This document shows positions 51,302 to 59,569 of a stretch of 64,000 bases of DNA, one piece after another (the stretch's first letter is position 1; every line of letters begins with the position of its first letter). The position numbers and the translations under genes were made by a program. This stretch comes from CAWELS01 sp964468205 (GTDB lineage: Bacteria; Acidobacteriota; Terriglobia; Bryobacterales; Bryobacteraceae): contig CAYXVG010000009.1 in assembly GCA_964468205.1 (NCBI GenBank), positions 1-64,000 on the forward strand, read 5' to 3'. The notes under the pieces are model-generated. The model was not told the DNA's origin. It worked only from the letters and a program-made list of their open reading frames with translations, and did not search any database.

Positions 51302-52438
51302 CTATGCGGCGCCATCCATCGCGAGTGGCAGATCCTGCTTTGCCATTTCGATATCGGAGATTCCGGCGACAACCCCGCAGATCTTCTTGTTCGCCAGGGC
51401 CCACTTAAAGCCCTTCTGGAAGGGAGTCAAACCGTCCTCCGGAATCACCTCGTGGAGGGCCTGCACCCGATCGGCCACCAGCCGGCTCCGCTGGAAGGGA
51501 TTCTGGAGAACACGGCTGGCTTTCATCGCCAACACACCAAAGTCCGCCTGCCGCGCCTTTTCGAGCGCGTCGTCAACGTAGCCGTGGTTGACGAAATTGT
51601 AGGCCACCATGCCCATCGAGTACATGCCCGTATCGATGGCGGCGCTAAGCACCCCACCGGGATCACTGTGTGCGGAGAAGCCGAAATGCCGAACCTTCCC
51701 CTGTCGCTTGAGCAACTCAAAAGCTTCAAAGACTTCTGGGTGATTGCTCGTCTCATAGGGTGTGTCCACTCCGTGCGGGCAAAGGAGGCAATCGAGGTAG
51801 TCTGTCCCGAGCCGCTTCAGGCTGGCCTCCACACTGGTGACAATCTCTTCCTTGTAGCCAACCTGCCGATGGATCCGCTCCGAGTACTTCTCGGCGAGCA
51901 GATTGAATAGCACTGCGTCGCGAATGTTCTTGTCCTGCCCGCGGAAGTAATGGCCCATGTACCCCCGCGTCGCGGCTTGCGAGCGCTCCAACTCCTCACG
52001 TACAAGCTTGCGAAAATGCGCCTGCTCCGATGACGGCAGACTCTCGAAAATCTGGCGGTACGCTTCCGGATCTCTCGTCGCCTCATCTGGAACCTTGCTT
52101 GTGAGGAAGACGTTTTCCCGGCCGCGCGCCTTCAGCACCAGCGCGTAACCCTGTTCACTTCGTCCTCCGCCGTAGCGGGGAGAGGTATCGAGATAGTTCA
52201 GCCCAAGGTCCATGGCGTAGAGAACCTGGTCGATGTTATCTGGACGAATGTCATCTCCGCCCATTCCCATTGACGACACCATGAATCCAGTGCGGCCCAG
52301 GCGCCGGTACGTCATGCCGGACTGCTTGTTTCTCCACTCGACAGACGCGCCAGCGGCGGTCTGGCCCGCCCAGCCAAGGGCGGCCGCGCCGGCCAGGAAC
52401 TGGCGGCGATTCATCGCAACTGGGTTTTTCTTTGCCAT
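51302..52438 (-). CDS. Tat-exported aldo/keto reductase
   Basis: The 378 residues have a twin-arginine signal (MNRRQFLAGAAALGWAG). The aldo/keto reductase barrel shows YRRLGRTGFMVSSMGMGG, LNYLDTSPRYGGGRSE (Asp and catalytic Tyr), VFLTSKV (Lys) and CLLCPHGVDT, where the His is offset. The region YMGHYFRGQDKNIRD is an insertion compared with standard reductases. It is the second Tat reductase of this class in the window (see 16239). Substrate unknown. It is divergent from the nuclease gene at 52486. Confidence 0.88.
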   Translation of the reverse strand: MAKKNPVAMNRRQFLAGAAALGWAGQTAAGASVEWRNKQSGMTYRRLGRTGFMVSSMGMGGDDIRPDNIDQVLYAMDLGLNYLDTSPRYGGGRSEQGYALVLKARGRENVFLTSKVPDEATRDPEAYRQIFESLPSSEQAHFRKLVREELERSQAATRGYMGHYFRGQDKNIRDAVLFNLLAEKYSERIHRQVGYKEEIVTSVEASLKRLGTDYLDCLLCPHGVDTPYETSNHPEVFEAFELLKRQGKVRHFGFSAHSDPGGVLSAAIDTGMYSMGMVAYNFVNHGYVDDALEKARQADFGVLAMKASRVLQNPFQRSRLVADRVQALHEVIPEDGLTPFQKGFKWALANKKICGVVAGISDIEMAKQDLPLAMDGAA

Positions 52439-52485
52439 GGATCAATCGAAGTATATCTAACTTCACATCTGCGACCATAGAAGAA

Positions 52486-53502
52486 ATGGCAGACGAACTC
52501 AACGTGATCCCTTCGGCGGGCGACAGCGGGTCTCCACTCGGCGATAAGAATCAGGAGAGCTTCATGCGGGACCTCATCGAGACGTTCTGGCGCTATCGTG
52601 AGGAGCGCTTTCCAGACCGCGACGATCTATTTGACCGGGCTACCCGAAGCATGTTGCGGCCGCCGGTATTTAAGAAGGGATTCGAGGAGGCGAACATCCT
52701 GGTCAGCGAGGCCGCGCCCCCGGGCGTGAAGAGCGCCGTCCAGCGGGCGATTCCTTTCGACAAGCGCCACCGCTTCTTCCGGAGCATGAAGAGTTCGCAG
52801 GCGTTGGTTCAGAGCGTCTTCGGCAATCTCCTGCACTATCATCGGCTCGACATTCTGGCCGGTCTTCAAAGCGATGACGGTGAGGTCGCATTCTTTGCGG
52901 AGGCTCCTGCCGCGAGCGCCGTGGAACTCGAGCACGAAGTCACGCACCTCGGCGAGCCGCGTAACACTACCATCGACCTATTTATCGCCCCTCCCTCGCG
53001 CGTCGCTGTCGAGTGCAAGTTCACCGAGTGGGAGGTCGGAAGCTGTTCGCGCCCTATGATGGAGGACGAGGATCCCCGTTATTGCAACGGAACGTATCGC
53101 CGCCAGGGCGGCCGTGCCAACCGCTGCCAACTCACAGAAGCGGGCGTTCGCTATTGGCACGAGATACCGCGGCTGTTTAGGTGGCCCGCGGACCAAGACC
53201 AGGCTCCCTGCCCCGTGCGCTTCACCTACCAACTGGTGCGAAACGTTCTCGCGGCCTGCATACGGCCCGATGGCCAACTCGACGAGAACGCTCATGCGCT
53301 GCTCGTCTACGATGCCCGGAATCCGGCGTTCCAGCACGCCGGCGCCGGCATGCGAAGCTGGCAAGAGGTGCGCGATGCGCTTAAGGAACCCACAAGGATC
53401 CGCCGTGTGAGCTGGCAGAAGATATCAGCCCGGATCGTCGCCGAAGAGGATCTGGCGTGGCTGGCGGCGGCCTTGGAGCAGAAGTATGGAATTGCCGGGT
53501 AA
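52486..53502 (+). CDS. PD-(D/E)XK nuclease-like protein (PGN_0703-type)
   Basis: I start at ATG 52486 (MADELNVIPSAGDSG); residues before it look non-coded. The 338 residues contain a plausible nuclease core: TTIDLFIAPPSRVAVECKFT gives the Asp and the ExK pair, and GGRANRCQLTEAGVRYWHEI follows. This pattern matches the PGN_0703-type putative restriction endonucleases, which may act alone. No methyltransferase or other restriction gene is adjacent. It might be a remnant of a defence island or a housekeeping nuclease. Confidence 0.65.
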   Translation: MADELNVIPSAGDSGSPLGDKNQESFMRDLIETFWRYREERFPDRDDLFDRATRSMLRPPVFKKGFEEANILVSEAAPPGVKSAVQRAIPFDKRHRFFRSMKSSQALVQSVFGNLLHYHRLDILAGLQSDDGEVAFFAEAPAASAVELEHEVTHLGEPRNTTIDLFIAPPSRVAVECKFTEWEVGSCSRPMMEDEDPRYCNGTYRRQGGRANRCQLTEAGVRYWHEIPRLFRWPADQDQAPCPVRFTYQLVRNVLAACIRPDGQLDENAHALLVYDARNPAFQHAGAGMRSWQEVRDALKEPTRIRRVSWQKISARIVAEEDLAWLAAALEQKYGIAG

Positions 53503-53570
53503 TTTTGACGCCGCCTCCTGGTGACCCGTTGGTGTGCCAGGCGCCCATCCGATGGTCCTTGAGGCAGACC

Positions 53571-54272
53571 CTACGGCAGATCCGAGGGAACAAAGCGGCG
53601 TTTGGGTGGCGTCTTCAGGAGCCTGTCGCGCAGTTCGGAGAGCAAAGTGTCGTAGAGCTCAGCGAACCGTCCGGCTCCTGGATCCGTCCGCAAAACGTAT
53701 TCCTTGGCGAGCCGCACTTTTTCCCGGATGTAGGGCTTCGCCTTGCCCATATACTCGTGAAACCAATCATTGGCCACAGCGTCGTCGAACTTCCACCGGG
53801 CGTAGTCGCGCAGGACGATCCATTTCACATGGCTGCTAGCCGTGGCATTGTTGATCAGTTCGGCCATACCCGGCTCATAGCCTTTAACAAGTGCCGCCCG
53901 CGCCTCTTCGCTGGTAGTGGACAGGGCATCGAGCAAAGCGGCGAGCGTCGCATTGGCGAGGATCGAGCGCCGCACAAGTTGGCGCTCGTGATCGTCGGAC
54001 CCCGCAATCTGATTCTGAAGCAGTGCAAGTCCTCGCTCCGCGTCCTGGCGCACCTCCTGCGTCACCCCCGCCGCGGAGAAACCGGAGGGAATGAACCGTG
54101 CGTCCGGGTGGTCTGCGATTCCTTCCAGCCATCTCTCCCAGGCATCGATCAGCTCCATGTGGGGCCGCCTGGGCCGAACGGACATTCGCCAGCGCCGGTA
54201 CTCCCGAATCCCATAGGCGATCACTGCGATGACCAGCGCGTAAGCAATGTGCTTCAGTTCGAGTCCGATCAC
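53571..54272 (-). CDS. hypothetical membrane-anchored helical protein
   Basis: The 233 residues have one N-terminal transmembrane helix (LKHIAYALVIAVIAYGIREY) and a largely helical, charged cytoplasmic part (SEEARAALVKGYEPGMAELI, then YARWKFDDAVANDWFHEYMG). I do not recognise a family. It is divergent from the acyl-CoA ligase gene at 54344. Confidence 0.6.
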   Translation of the reverse strand: MIGLELKHIAYALVIAVIAYGIREYRRWRMSVRPRRPHMELIDAWERWLEGIADHPDARFIPSGFSAAGVTQEVRQDAERGLALLQNQIAGSDDHERQLVRRSILANATLAALLDALSTTSEEARAALVKGYEPGMAELINNATASSHVKWIVLRDYARWKFDDAVANDWFHEYMGKAKPYIREKVRLAKEYVLRTDPGAGRFAELYDTLLSELRDRLLKTPPKRRFVPSDLP

Positions 54273-54343
54273 GTGATTTACAGGATAGTCCAGGCGTCCG
54301 GTACAATGCCGGAGTAGGCATTCCCTGCCACACGGACGGTTTC

Positions 54344-55936
54344 ATGAAAACTCCACTCACACCTTTGCGTTGCCTCCACCGGGCCATCGATCTGTTCGCC
54401 GCGAAGCCCGGCGTGATCTGCGGAGAGAAGGAATTCACTTACGGCCAATTTGGCGAACGCTGCCAGCGTCTCGCCTCGGGACTGCGTGCGAAAGGCATCC
54501 ACACCGGGGACCGGGTCGCCTTTCTCAGCCTCAACAACCATATGCTGCTCGAAGGCTACTACGGGGTGGTACAGGCCGGCGCCATCGTGATGCCGATGAA
54601 TGTCCGCCTTACGCCGCCGGAACTAGCCGGTATTCTCAATGACTCCGGCGCGCGCATGCTTCTGTTCGAAGGGATGTTTGCCCCACTGGCCGAAGCTCTG
54701 AAACCGAGTTGCCCGGCGATCGAAACTTACGTTTCCCTTGGCGCGGAAGCGGTGGCGCCGGCGGAGTTGGCCTACGAGGAGATCATCGATGCCGGCAAGC
54801 CCGAGCGAGCCGACATCTCGCAGGTGGATGAAAACTCCGTCGCCGAGCTATTCTACACGAGCGGCTCCACCGGAACGCCGAAGGGGGTGATGCTAAGTCA
54901 TCGGACGCTTTATCTACACGCTCTCTCGCTCTACACGGTTTATCAAGCGGTGGAGACCATGGTGAATCTCCACACAATCCCTTTGTTCCATGCCAATGGT
55001 TGGGGACATCCGCAAGCATCCACCTACTTCGGCGTCAAGCAGGTGATGGTGAATCGCTTCGAGCCGGCAACGGTATTCAGACTTATTGAGGAACACCGCG
55101 CCACCGACATGTATCTGGTGCCGGTAATGGCGAATATGCTGCTCAACTCGCCTGAACTCGCCAAGGCGGCGCCCTATAGCCTCCGCCGCGTTATGATCGG
55201 CGGCGCGGCGGCCTCGCCAGCGCTTATCGAGCGCCTCGAAAAAGCCCTGGGATGCGACGTTTACGGCGGCTACGGCCTCAGCGAGACCGGCCCCATCCTG
55301 GCTGCCGCGATTCCCAAGACGGGTGTCGAATTCAGTTCCGAAGAGGACCGTTACCGCCGGCAAGCAATGACCGGATGGCCGCTCATCGGAAACGAAATTC
55401 GCGTGGTGGATGAGGAGATGAACAACGTGCCGCATGACTGCAAGACAATTGGGGAGATTGTCGTCCGCGGCGATCACGTGATGGAAGGTTACTGGAACGA
55501 CCCCGATTCAACCACCGAGGTGTTCACCGGCGACTGGTTGCACACCGGCGACATGGCTGTGTGGGACGAAGAGCGCTATATCCAGATCGTCGATCGTAAG
55601 AAGGAAATCATCATCTCCGGTGGTGAGAACATCTCGTCGGTTGAGATCGAGGGCGCCATCTTTTCCCACCCGGCCGTCCTCGAATGCGCCGTCGTGGCGG
55701 CGCCGGATGAGAAGTGGGGCGAGGCGCCGGCGGCTATCATCGTCTTAAAGCCGGATCAGACGCTTACCGCTGACGAGGTGCGCGAACACCTCGCGGGCAA
55801 GCTGGCGAAGTTCAAAATACCGAGGATAATTGAGTTCCGGAGCGAACCCCTCGCCAAAACCGGAACCGGGAAGATTCGCAAGCTCGACCTGAAGGAAGCA
55901 TTCTGGAAAGGGAAGGAAAGGCGGGTCCAAGGTTAG
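54344..55936 (+). CDS. acyl-CoA ligase (AMP-forming)
   Basis: A 530-residue ANL-superfamily ligase that activates fatty or aromatic acids as acyl-AMP then acyl-CoA. Motifs: YTSGSTGTPKGVMLSHR (P-loop), GGYGLSETGP, WLHTGDMAVWDEERYIQIVD, the hinge DRKKEIIISGGENI, and the C-terminal catalytic Lys in LAKTGTGKIRKLDL. Overall it most resembles medium/long-chain fatty-acyl-CoA ligases. It is followed by the PrmA-like gene after about 51 bases. Confidence 0.93.
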   Translation: MKTPLTPLRCLHRAIDLFAAKPGVICGEKEFTYGQFGERCQRLASGLRAKGIHTGDRVAFLSLNNHMLLEGYYGVVQAGAIVMPMNVRLTPPELAGILNDSGARMLLFEGMFAPLAEALKPSCPAIETYVSLGAEAVAPAELAYEEIIDAGKPERADISQVDENSVAELFYTSGSTGTPKGVMLSHRTLYLHALSLYTVYQAVETMVNLHTIPLFHANGWGHPQASTYFGVKQVMVNRFEPATVFRLIEEHRATDMYLVPVMANMLLNSPELAKAAPYSLRRVMIGGAAASPALIERLEKALGCDVYGGYGLSETGPILAAAIPKTGVEFSSEEDRYRRQAMTGWPLIGNEIRVVDEEMNNVPHDCKTIGEIVVRGDHVMEGYWNDPDSTTEVFTGDWLHTGDMAVWDEERYIQIVDRKKEIIISGGENISSVEIEGAIFSHPAVLECAVVAAPDEKWGEAPAAIIVLKPDQTLTADEVREHLAGKLAKFKIPRIIEFRSEPLAKTGTGKIRKLDLKEAFWKGKERRVQG

Positions 55937-55987
55937 ACGTAAGGTCTGTGGAACGTGGGGCTGCGTCGCTTTCGTTGTCATTATTCG

Positions 55988-56812
55988 ATGTGGGTATTGA
56001 CGCTACAGTGCCACGAGGCCGACCGGGACCTGCTCATCGCGGATCTCTACGGCTGCCGCACGAAAGGTGTGATCGAGGAAGACCTGCCCGCCGGGCGGTT
56101 CGAATTGCGCGCTTTCTTTAACCAGCGTTTTGATGCCGGGCCATTCAAGCGTTGGTCTCCACGGTGGGAACCGGCTGATGATACGAACTGGGCCCGGAGA
56201 ATCATGGAAGACTGGGCTCCGGTCGCGGTCGGCGAACGGTTCTTTCTCGCTCCGGAGTGGCGGAACGATTCGACACCGCCAGGACGCATCAGGCTGGAAG
56301 TGAATCCCGGAACGGTGCTCGGTACCGGATATCATCCCACCACCCAGATGTGCCTCGAAGCGATGGAGCGCTTCCTTCGGGATGGCGACTCCTTCGTCGA
56401 CCTGGGCTGCGGTTCCGGTATCTTGGCTCACGCCGCTTGGCTGTTGGGAGAGCGCCGCATCGTTGCCGCGGACATTGACCCCGATGCCACCCGGCAGGCA
56501 GCGGAGCGGTTAGCTGCCTCAGGCGTACCCGTAGGCATATATACGGGCTCTACCCGCGCCTTGCGCAATGGCAGCGCCGAATTCCTCGTGGCGAACCTTG
56601 GCCCCTTGATTCTGGAGTCGCTGGAACCCGAGATCACGCGCTGCATGGCAGCGGAAGGCCGCGCCGTGCTCAGCGGCTTCCGGCCGCCGCACCTCGATAC
56701 GCTCACGGGAATCTACCAGGCGGCAGGCCACCATTGCCTCTGGTCAGCGGACCGGGAGGAATGGGGCTGCGTGGTGATTGAGAAGATTAGCGGCCGCGCC
56801 ATTTCGCGGTGA
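55988..56812 (+). CDS. prmA: PrmA-like (ribosomal protein L11) methyltransferase
   Basis: Starting at ATG 55988 the protein (MWVLTLQCHEADRDLLIADL) has the usual PrmA N-terminus; an alternative GTG is at 55955. The 274 residues show the PrmA signature EVNPGTVLGTGYHPTTQMCL, motif I VDLGCGSGILAHAAWLLGER and VANLGPLILESL. PrmA trimethylates ribosomal protein L11; the gene is a bit short but in the normal range. The stop overlaps the end of the converging sulfatase gene by 26 bases. Confidence 0.88.
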   Translation: MWVLTLQCHEADRDLLIADLYGCRTKGVIEEDLPAGRFELRAFFNQRFDAGPFKRWSPRWEPADDTNWARRIMEDWAPVAVGERFFLAPEWRNDSTPPGRIRLEVNPGTVLGTGYHPTTQMCLEAMERFLRDGDSFVDLGCGSGILAHAAWLLGERRIVAADIDPDATRQAAERLAASGVPVGIYTGSTRALRNGSAEFLVANLGPLILESLEPEITRCMAAEGRAVLSGFRPPHLDTLTGIYQAAGHHCLWSADREEWGCVVIEKISGRAISR

Positions 56813-58445
56813 TCTCCTCCCACCGGTCCCGGGGCCATCGCGACGGAGCCGGAAGCTGGCCCGCGTAGGCCGCAAAAACCTCTTCCAATCTCCGCGCGAT
56901 ATCCGGTTCCTGCTCGTAGAGGTTTGTGGCTTCCAGTGGATCCGCCTGGACGTCGTAGAGCCCGTAATGGGCGGGTATGCCTTCGGGCGCGTCCGTGTAT
57001 AGTCCGGCCGGCGTCGTTCCCACAAAACGAAGGACGTAGCGTCCGTCACTAACCTTCCACGCGCCCGGAGACTCGTTGCGCCGTCGATGAGGAGACCCCT
57101 CGCCGATGGTCGTTTCTCCCCAGAACCCCCACGCCCTCGCGTGAATGCCAACCCAGAGCAGATGCTGATGAACCAGATTGCTTTCGCCGGTAACCAGCGG
57201 TATCAGCGAGCGCCCGTCCAGACCCGTTGGAAGCTCGACCCCGGCCGCCTCCAGCGCCGTCGGCATCAAATCCAGCATCGAGACCAGCTCGTCGCGCCGC
57301 TGACCACCGTTCACGCGGGCGGGCCAGTGAAGCAGCATTGGGATACGATGGCCGCCTTCTCGATAATTGCCCTTGTGTGCGCTGTATGGCGCATTGCCGG
57401 GCAGCGGAGATTCGAGCAGCAACTGCGCTCCGTTGTCGGAACAGAAAAGGAACAGCGTATTCTCGAGCTCGTCATTGGCGTCGAGGTCTTCGAGAATCGC
57501 CCGGACGCCCTCGTCAACCGCGTTCACATGCGCAAAGAAGTTGGTGAGGTTATAGGATTCGCTCGGAAACTTGTCGAAATACTGATCCGGCGCCTTGGGC
57601 GTCAGATCGTCGTGAACCGCGTGGTATGCGACCTCGACGAAGAATGGCTCTCCTTCGGACCGGGCCCGTTTCATAAACTCGAGCGCCTTGTCCGTGAAGA
57701 GCTCTGTGTTGTACCGCTCCTGGACTCCCGCATGATCGAAATTCTCCCAGATCCAGTGCGAGTTATAGAAGGGCGAGGCAAAGTGATTGTAGCCGAAGTA
57801 ATAATCGAAGCCGTTGTTGAGCGGGTGGTGCTCCGCGATCACCGAGCCTGTATAGCCGGTGTTCAACACCTCGCCGGCGATCTCGGGGTGTTCTCGTACG
57901 GCCTTTGCGTATTCTCCCGGGCCGTAGCCGTGCCTCTGCAAAACCGCTTGGCGGAGGCTCTCATCGCGGGCGCCAGCATGCCACTTGCCGATCATCCCCG
58001 TGGCATATCCTGCTGTCTGCAAGCGTTCCGCAATTACGCTGCCCTCCGGGAACCCCACCTCCTCCAGATCGATATTGATGTAGACGCCAAACCGGCTGGG
58101 ACGCGTCGCCGTCAGCACGCCCGCGCGCGATGGCGCGCAAAGGTTGCTCGCCGCGTGAGCGTTCGTGAAGACGACACCGCTATCGGCCAGCTTCATGATA
58201 GTAGGCATGGCCCGGCGGGCGAACTCGAGCGGCTGCTCGTCATCGTAGGCAACTTTGTGTTTCCGGAGATAGGCAACGAATGCGGGGTCGTAGTCCTCCA
58301 CGCTGAGGTCCACGGCATTCGGCGCGAATGCTCCGAATCCGAAATCGTCCATCATCACCAGAACGATGTTCGGGCGATCGTCCGTCGCAGGCGTACAGGC
58401 GCACAAGAACACAAGCACAAGGATGATCAGCAGCTTTTCGTACAT
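56787..58445 (-). CDS. sulfatase lipoprotein (arylsulfatase-type)
   Basis: I use ATG 58445, which gives a lipoprotein signal (MYEKLLIILVLVFLCACTPA). The 552 residues belong to the type I sulfatases. The metal start site is PNIVLVMMDDFG. Maturation motif CAPSRAGVLTATR has the Cys to be turned into formylglycine. MIGKWHAG and FCSDNGAQ are other family landmarks. It would cleave sulfate esters from polysaccharides or steroids in the periplasm. No anaerobic maturase is visible here. Its 3' end overlaps prmA by 26 bases. Confidence 0.92.
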   Translation of the reverse strand: MYEKLLIILVLVFLCACTPATDDRPNIVLVMMDDFGFGAFAPNAVDLSVEDYDPAFVAYLRKHKVAYDDEQPLEFARRAMPTIMKLADSGVVFTNAHAASNLCAPSRAGVLTATRPSRFGVYINIDLEEVGFPEGSVIAERLQTAGYATGMIGKWHAGARDESLRQAVLQRHGYGPGEYAKAVREHPEIAGEVLNTGYTGSVIAEHHPLNNGFDYYFGYNHFASPFYNSHWIWENFDHAGVQERYNTELFTDKALEFMKRARSEGEPFFVEVAYHAVHDDLTPKAPDQYFDKFPSESYNLTNFFAHVNAVDEGVRAILEDLDANDELENTLFLFCSDNGAQLLLESPLPGNAPYSAHKGNYREGGHRIPMLLHWPARVNGGQRRDELVSMLDLMPTALEAAGVELPTGLDGRSLIPLVTGESNLVHQHLLWVGIHARAWGFWGETTIGEGSPHRRRNESPGAWKVSDGRYVLRFVGTTPAGLYTDAPEGIPAHYGLYDVQADPLEATNLYEQEPDIARRLEEVFAAYAGQLPAPSRWPRDRWEEITAKWRGR

Positions 58446-58500
58446 GGCACTGATTCTATCCGACCTTGAACCAGCAGTAAGAGAAAGCGGCCGGGGCCGC

Positions 58501-59412
58501 TCACCCTTCGTCAAACAGAAGCGGAAAGAACTGGCCTCCCATCGGTGAGCCGCTTACGATTGGCGGAACACCCTTGAGCAGGGGCTCGCTGGACGCCGAC
58601 TTGACGCCATCGCGGAATACGTTCAGGACGGCCGCCCGGCGCTGCCGATCGGTCAGGTTCTCGTAGGAGCCGTGCACCATGAGTGGGTGATGAAAAGAGC
58701 ACTCGCCCCGCTTCAACTCCACCGGGACCGGCTTGAATTGCTCCCTTTGCTCGTCATTCAGAACGCTCCGGATCTCATCCATGTCGCCCGCCAGACCGGT
58801 GATAGGAAGAAGAGGCCAGCGATGGCTCCCTGGCACATAGTGAAGGCAGCCATTGTCGCGCTTGCTGTCGTCGAGCCCAATCCAGCACGTAAGGTGGGCC
58901 ATGGGCTGGGTGCGGGTCCAATAGGAGTAGTCCTGATGCCAAGCCACCACACCGCCGTGCCCGGCGGGTTTGCAGAAAAGCTGGTCATGCCAGAACCGGA
59001 CCGGCCCTCCCAAAAGCTGCGAAGCCGGTATCAGGAATGCTGGATTCCACAGAAGATCGTGAAATCCCGGAGTGATCCGCCAAGCGCCGAGGGCATGAAA
59101 CAGAACGCGGGATGGATCGGCCGATTCATTGGAGTGGTACTCGTGGAACAACTCGTGTCCCGGGGCCGATGGATCCATCAGCACGGCCAGCTCTGAGTTG
59201 AGGACATCCACCTGTTCATCGGAGAGCAGGCGAATACCTGAAACGTATCCGTTCTCGCCGTAGAAACTCACTTGCTCCGGCGTCAGCCGGTGGCAGTCCC
59301 ATTCGCCACGAGTTCGCGGCCAAGAGAACATGCCCCCAATTAAGCCGTGCACCCGCGAGAGGTCTCCGTCAATTCTTGGATTCACGATGCTGCGCTCACT
59401 CCCACTCTCCAT
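58501..59412 (-). CDS. phytanoyl-CoA dioxygenase-like (PhyH) enzyme
   Basis: A 303-residue Fe(II)/2-oxoglutarate-dependent oxygenase. The metal triad is visible: HxD in VVAWHQDYSYW and the distal His in PLMVHGSYENLTDRQRRA, with the following Arg for 2-oxoglutarate. Other PhyH segments are MAHLTCWIGLDDSKRDNGCL and HYVPGSHRW. The start at 59412 (ATG) is chosen over an in-frame TTG at 59418. It lies upstream of the sulfatase gene on the same strand, with a 55-base gap. Confidence 0.9.
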   Translation of the reverse strand: MESGSERSIVNPRIDGDLSRVHGLIGGMFSWPRTRGEWDCHRLTPEQVSFYGENGYVSGIRLLSDEQVDVLNSELAVLMDPSAPGHELFHEYHSNESADPSRVLFHALGAWRITPGFHDLLWNPAFLIPASQLLGGPVRFWHDQLFCKPAGHGGVVAWHQDYSYWTRTQPMAHLTCWIGLDDSKRDNGCLHYVPGSHRWPLLPITGLAGDMDEIRSVLNDEQREQFKPVPVELKRGECSFHHPLMVHGSYENLTDRQRRAAVLNVFRDGVKSASSEPLLKGVPPIVSGSPMGGQFFPLLFDEG

Positions 59413-59569
59413 AGACAAACTATTTTCGCATCAACCGGCCGCGGCCTCTTACTCGAAATCCGCCGGCGCCCCCCGGACGGAAGCCACCGCGTGAGCTCAA
59501 GGCGGTGTATTCCCGGGACTGAGGTGCAACTGACTTCATCTACACCATCAGAACAAGCGATCCTATAAA

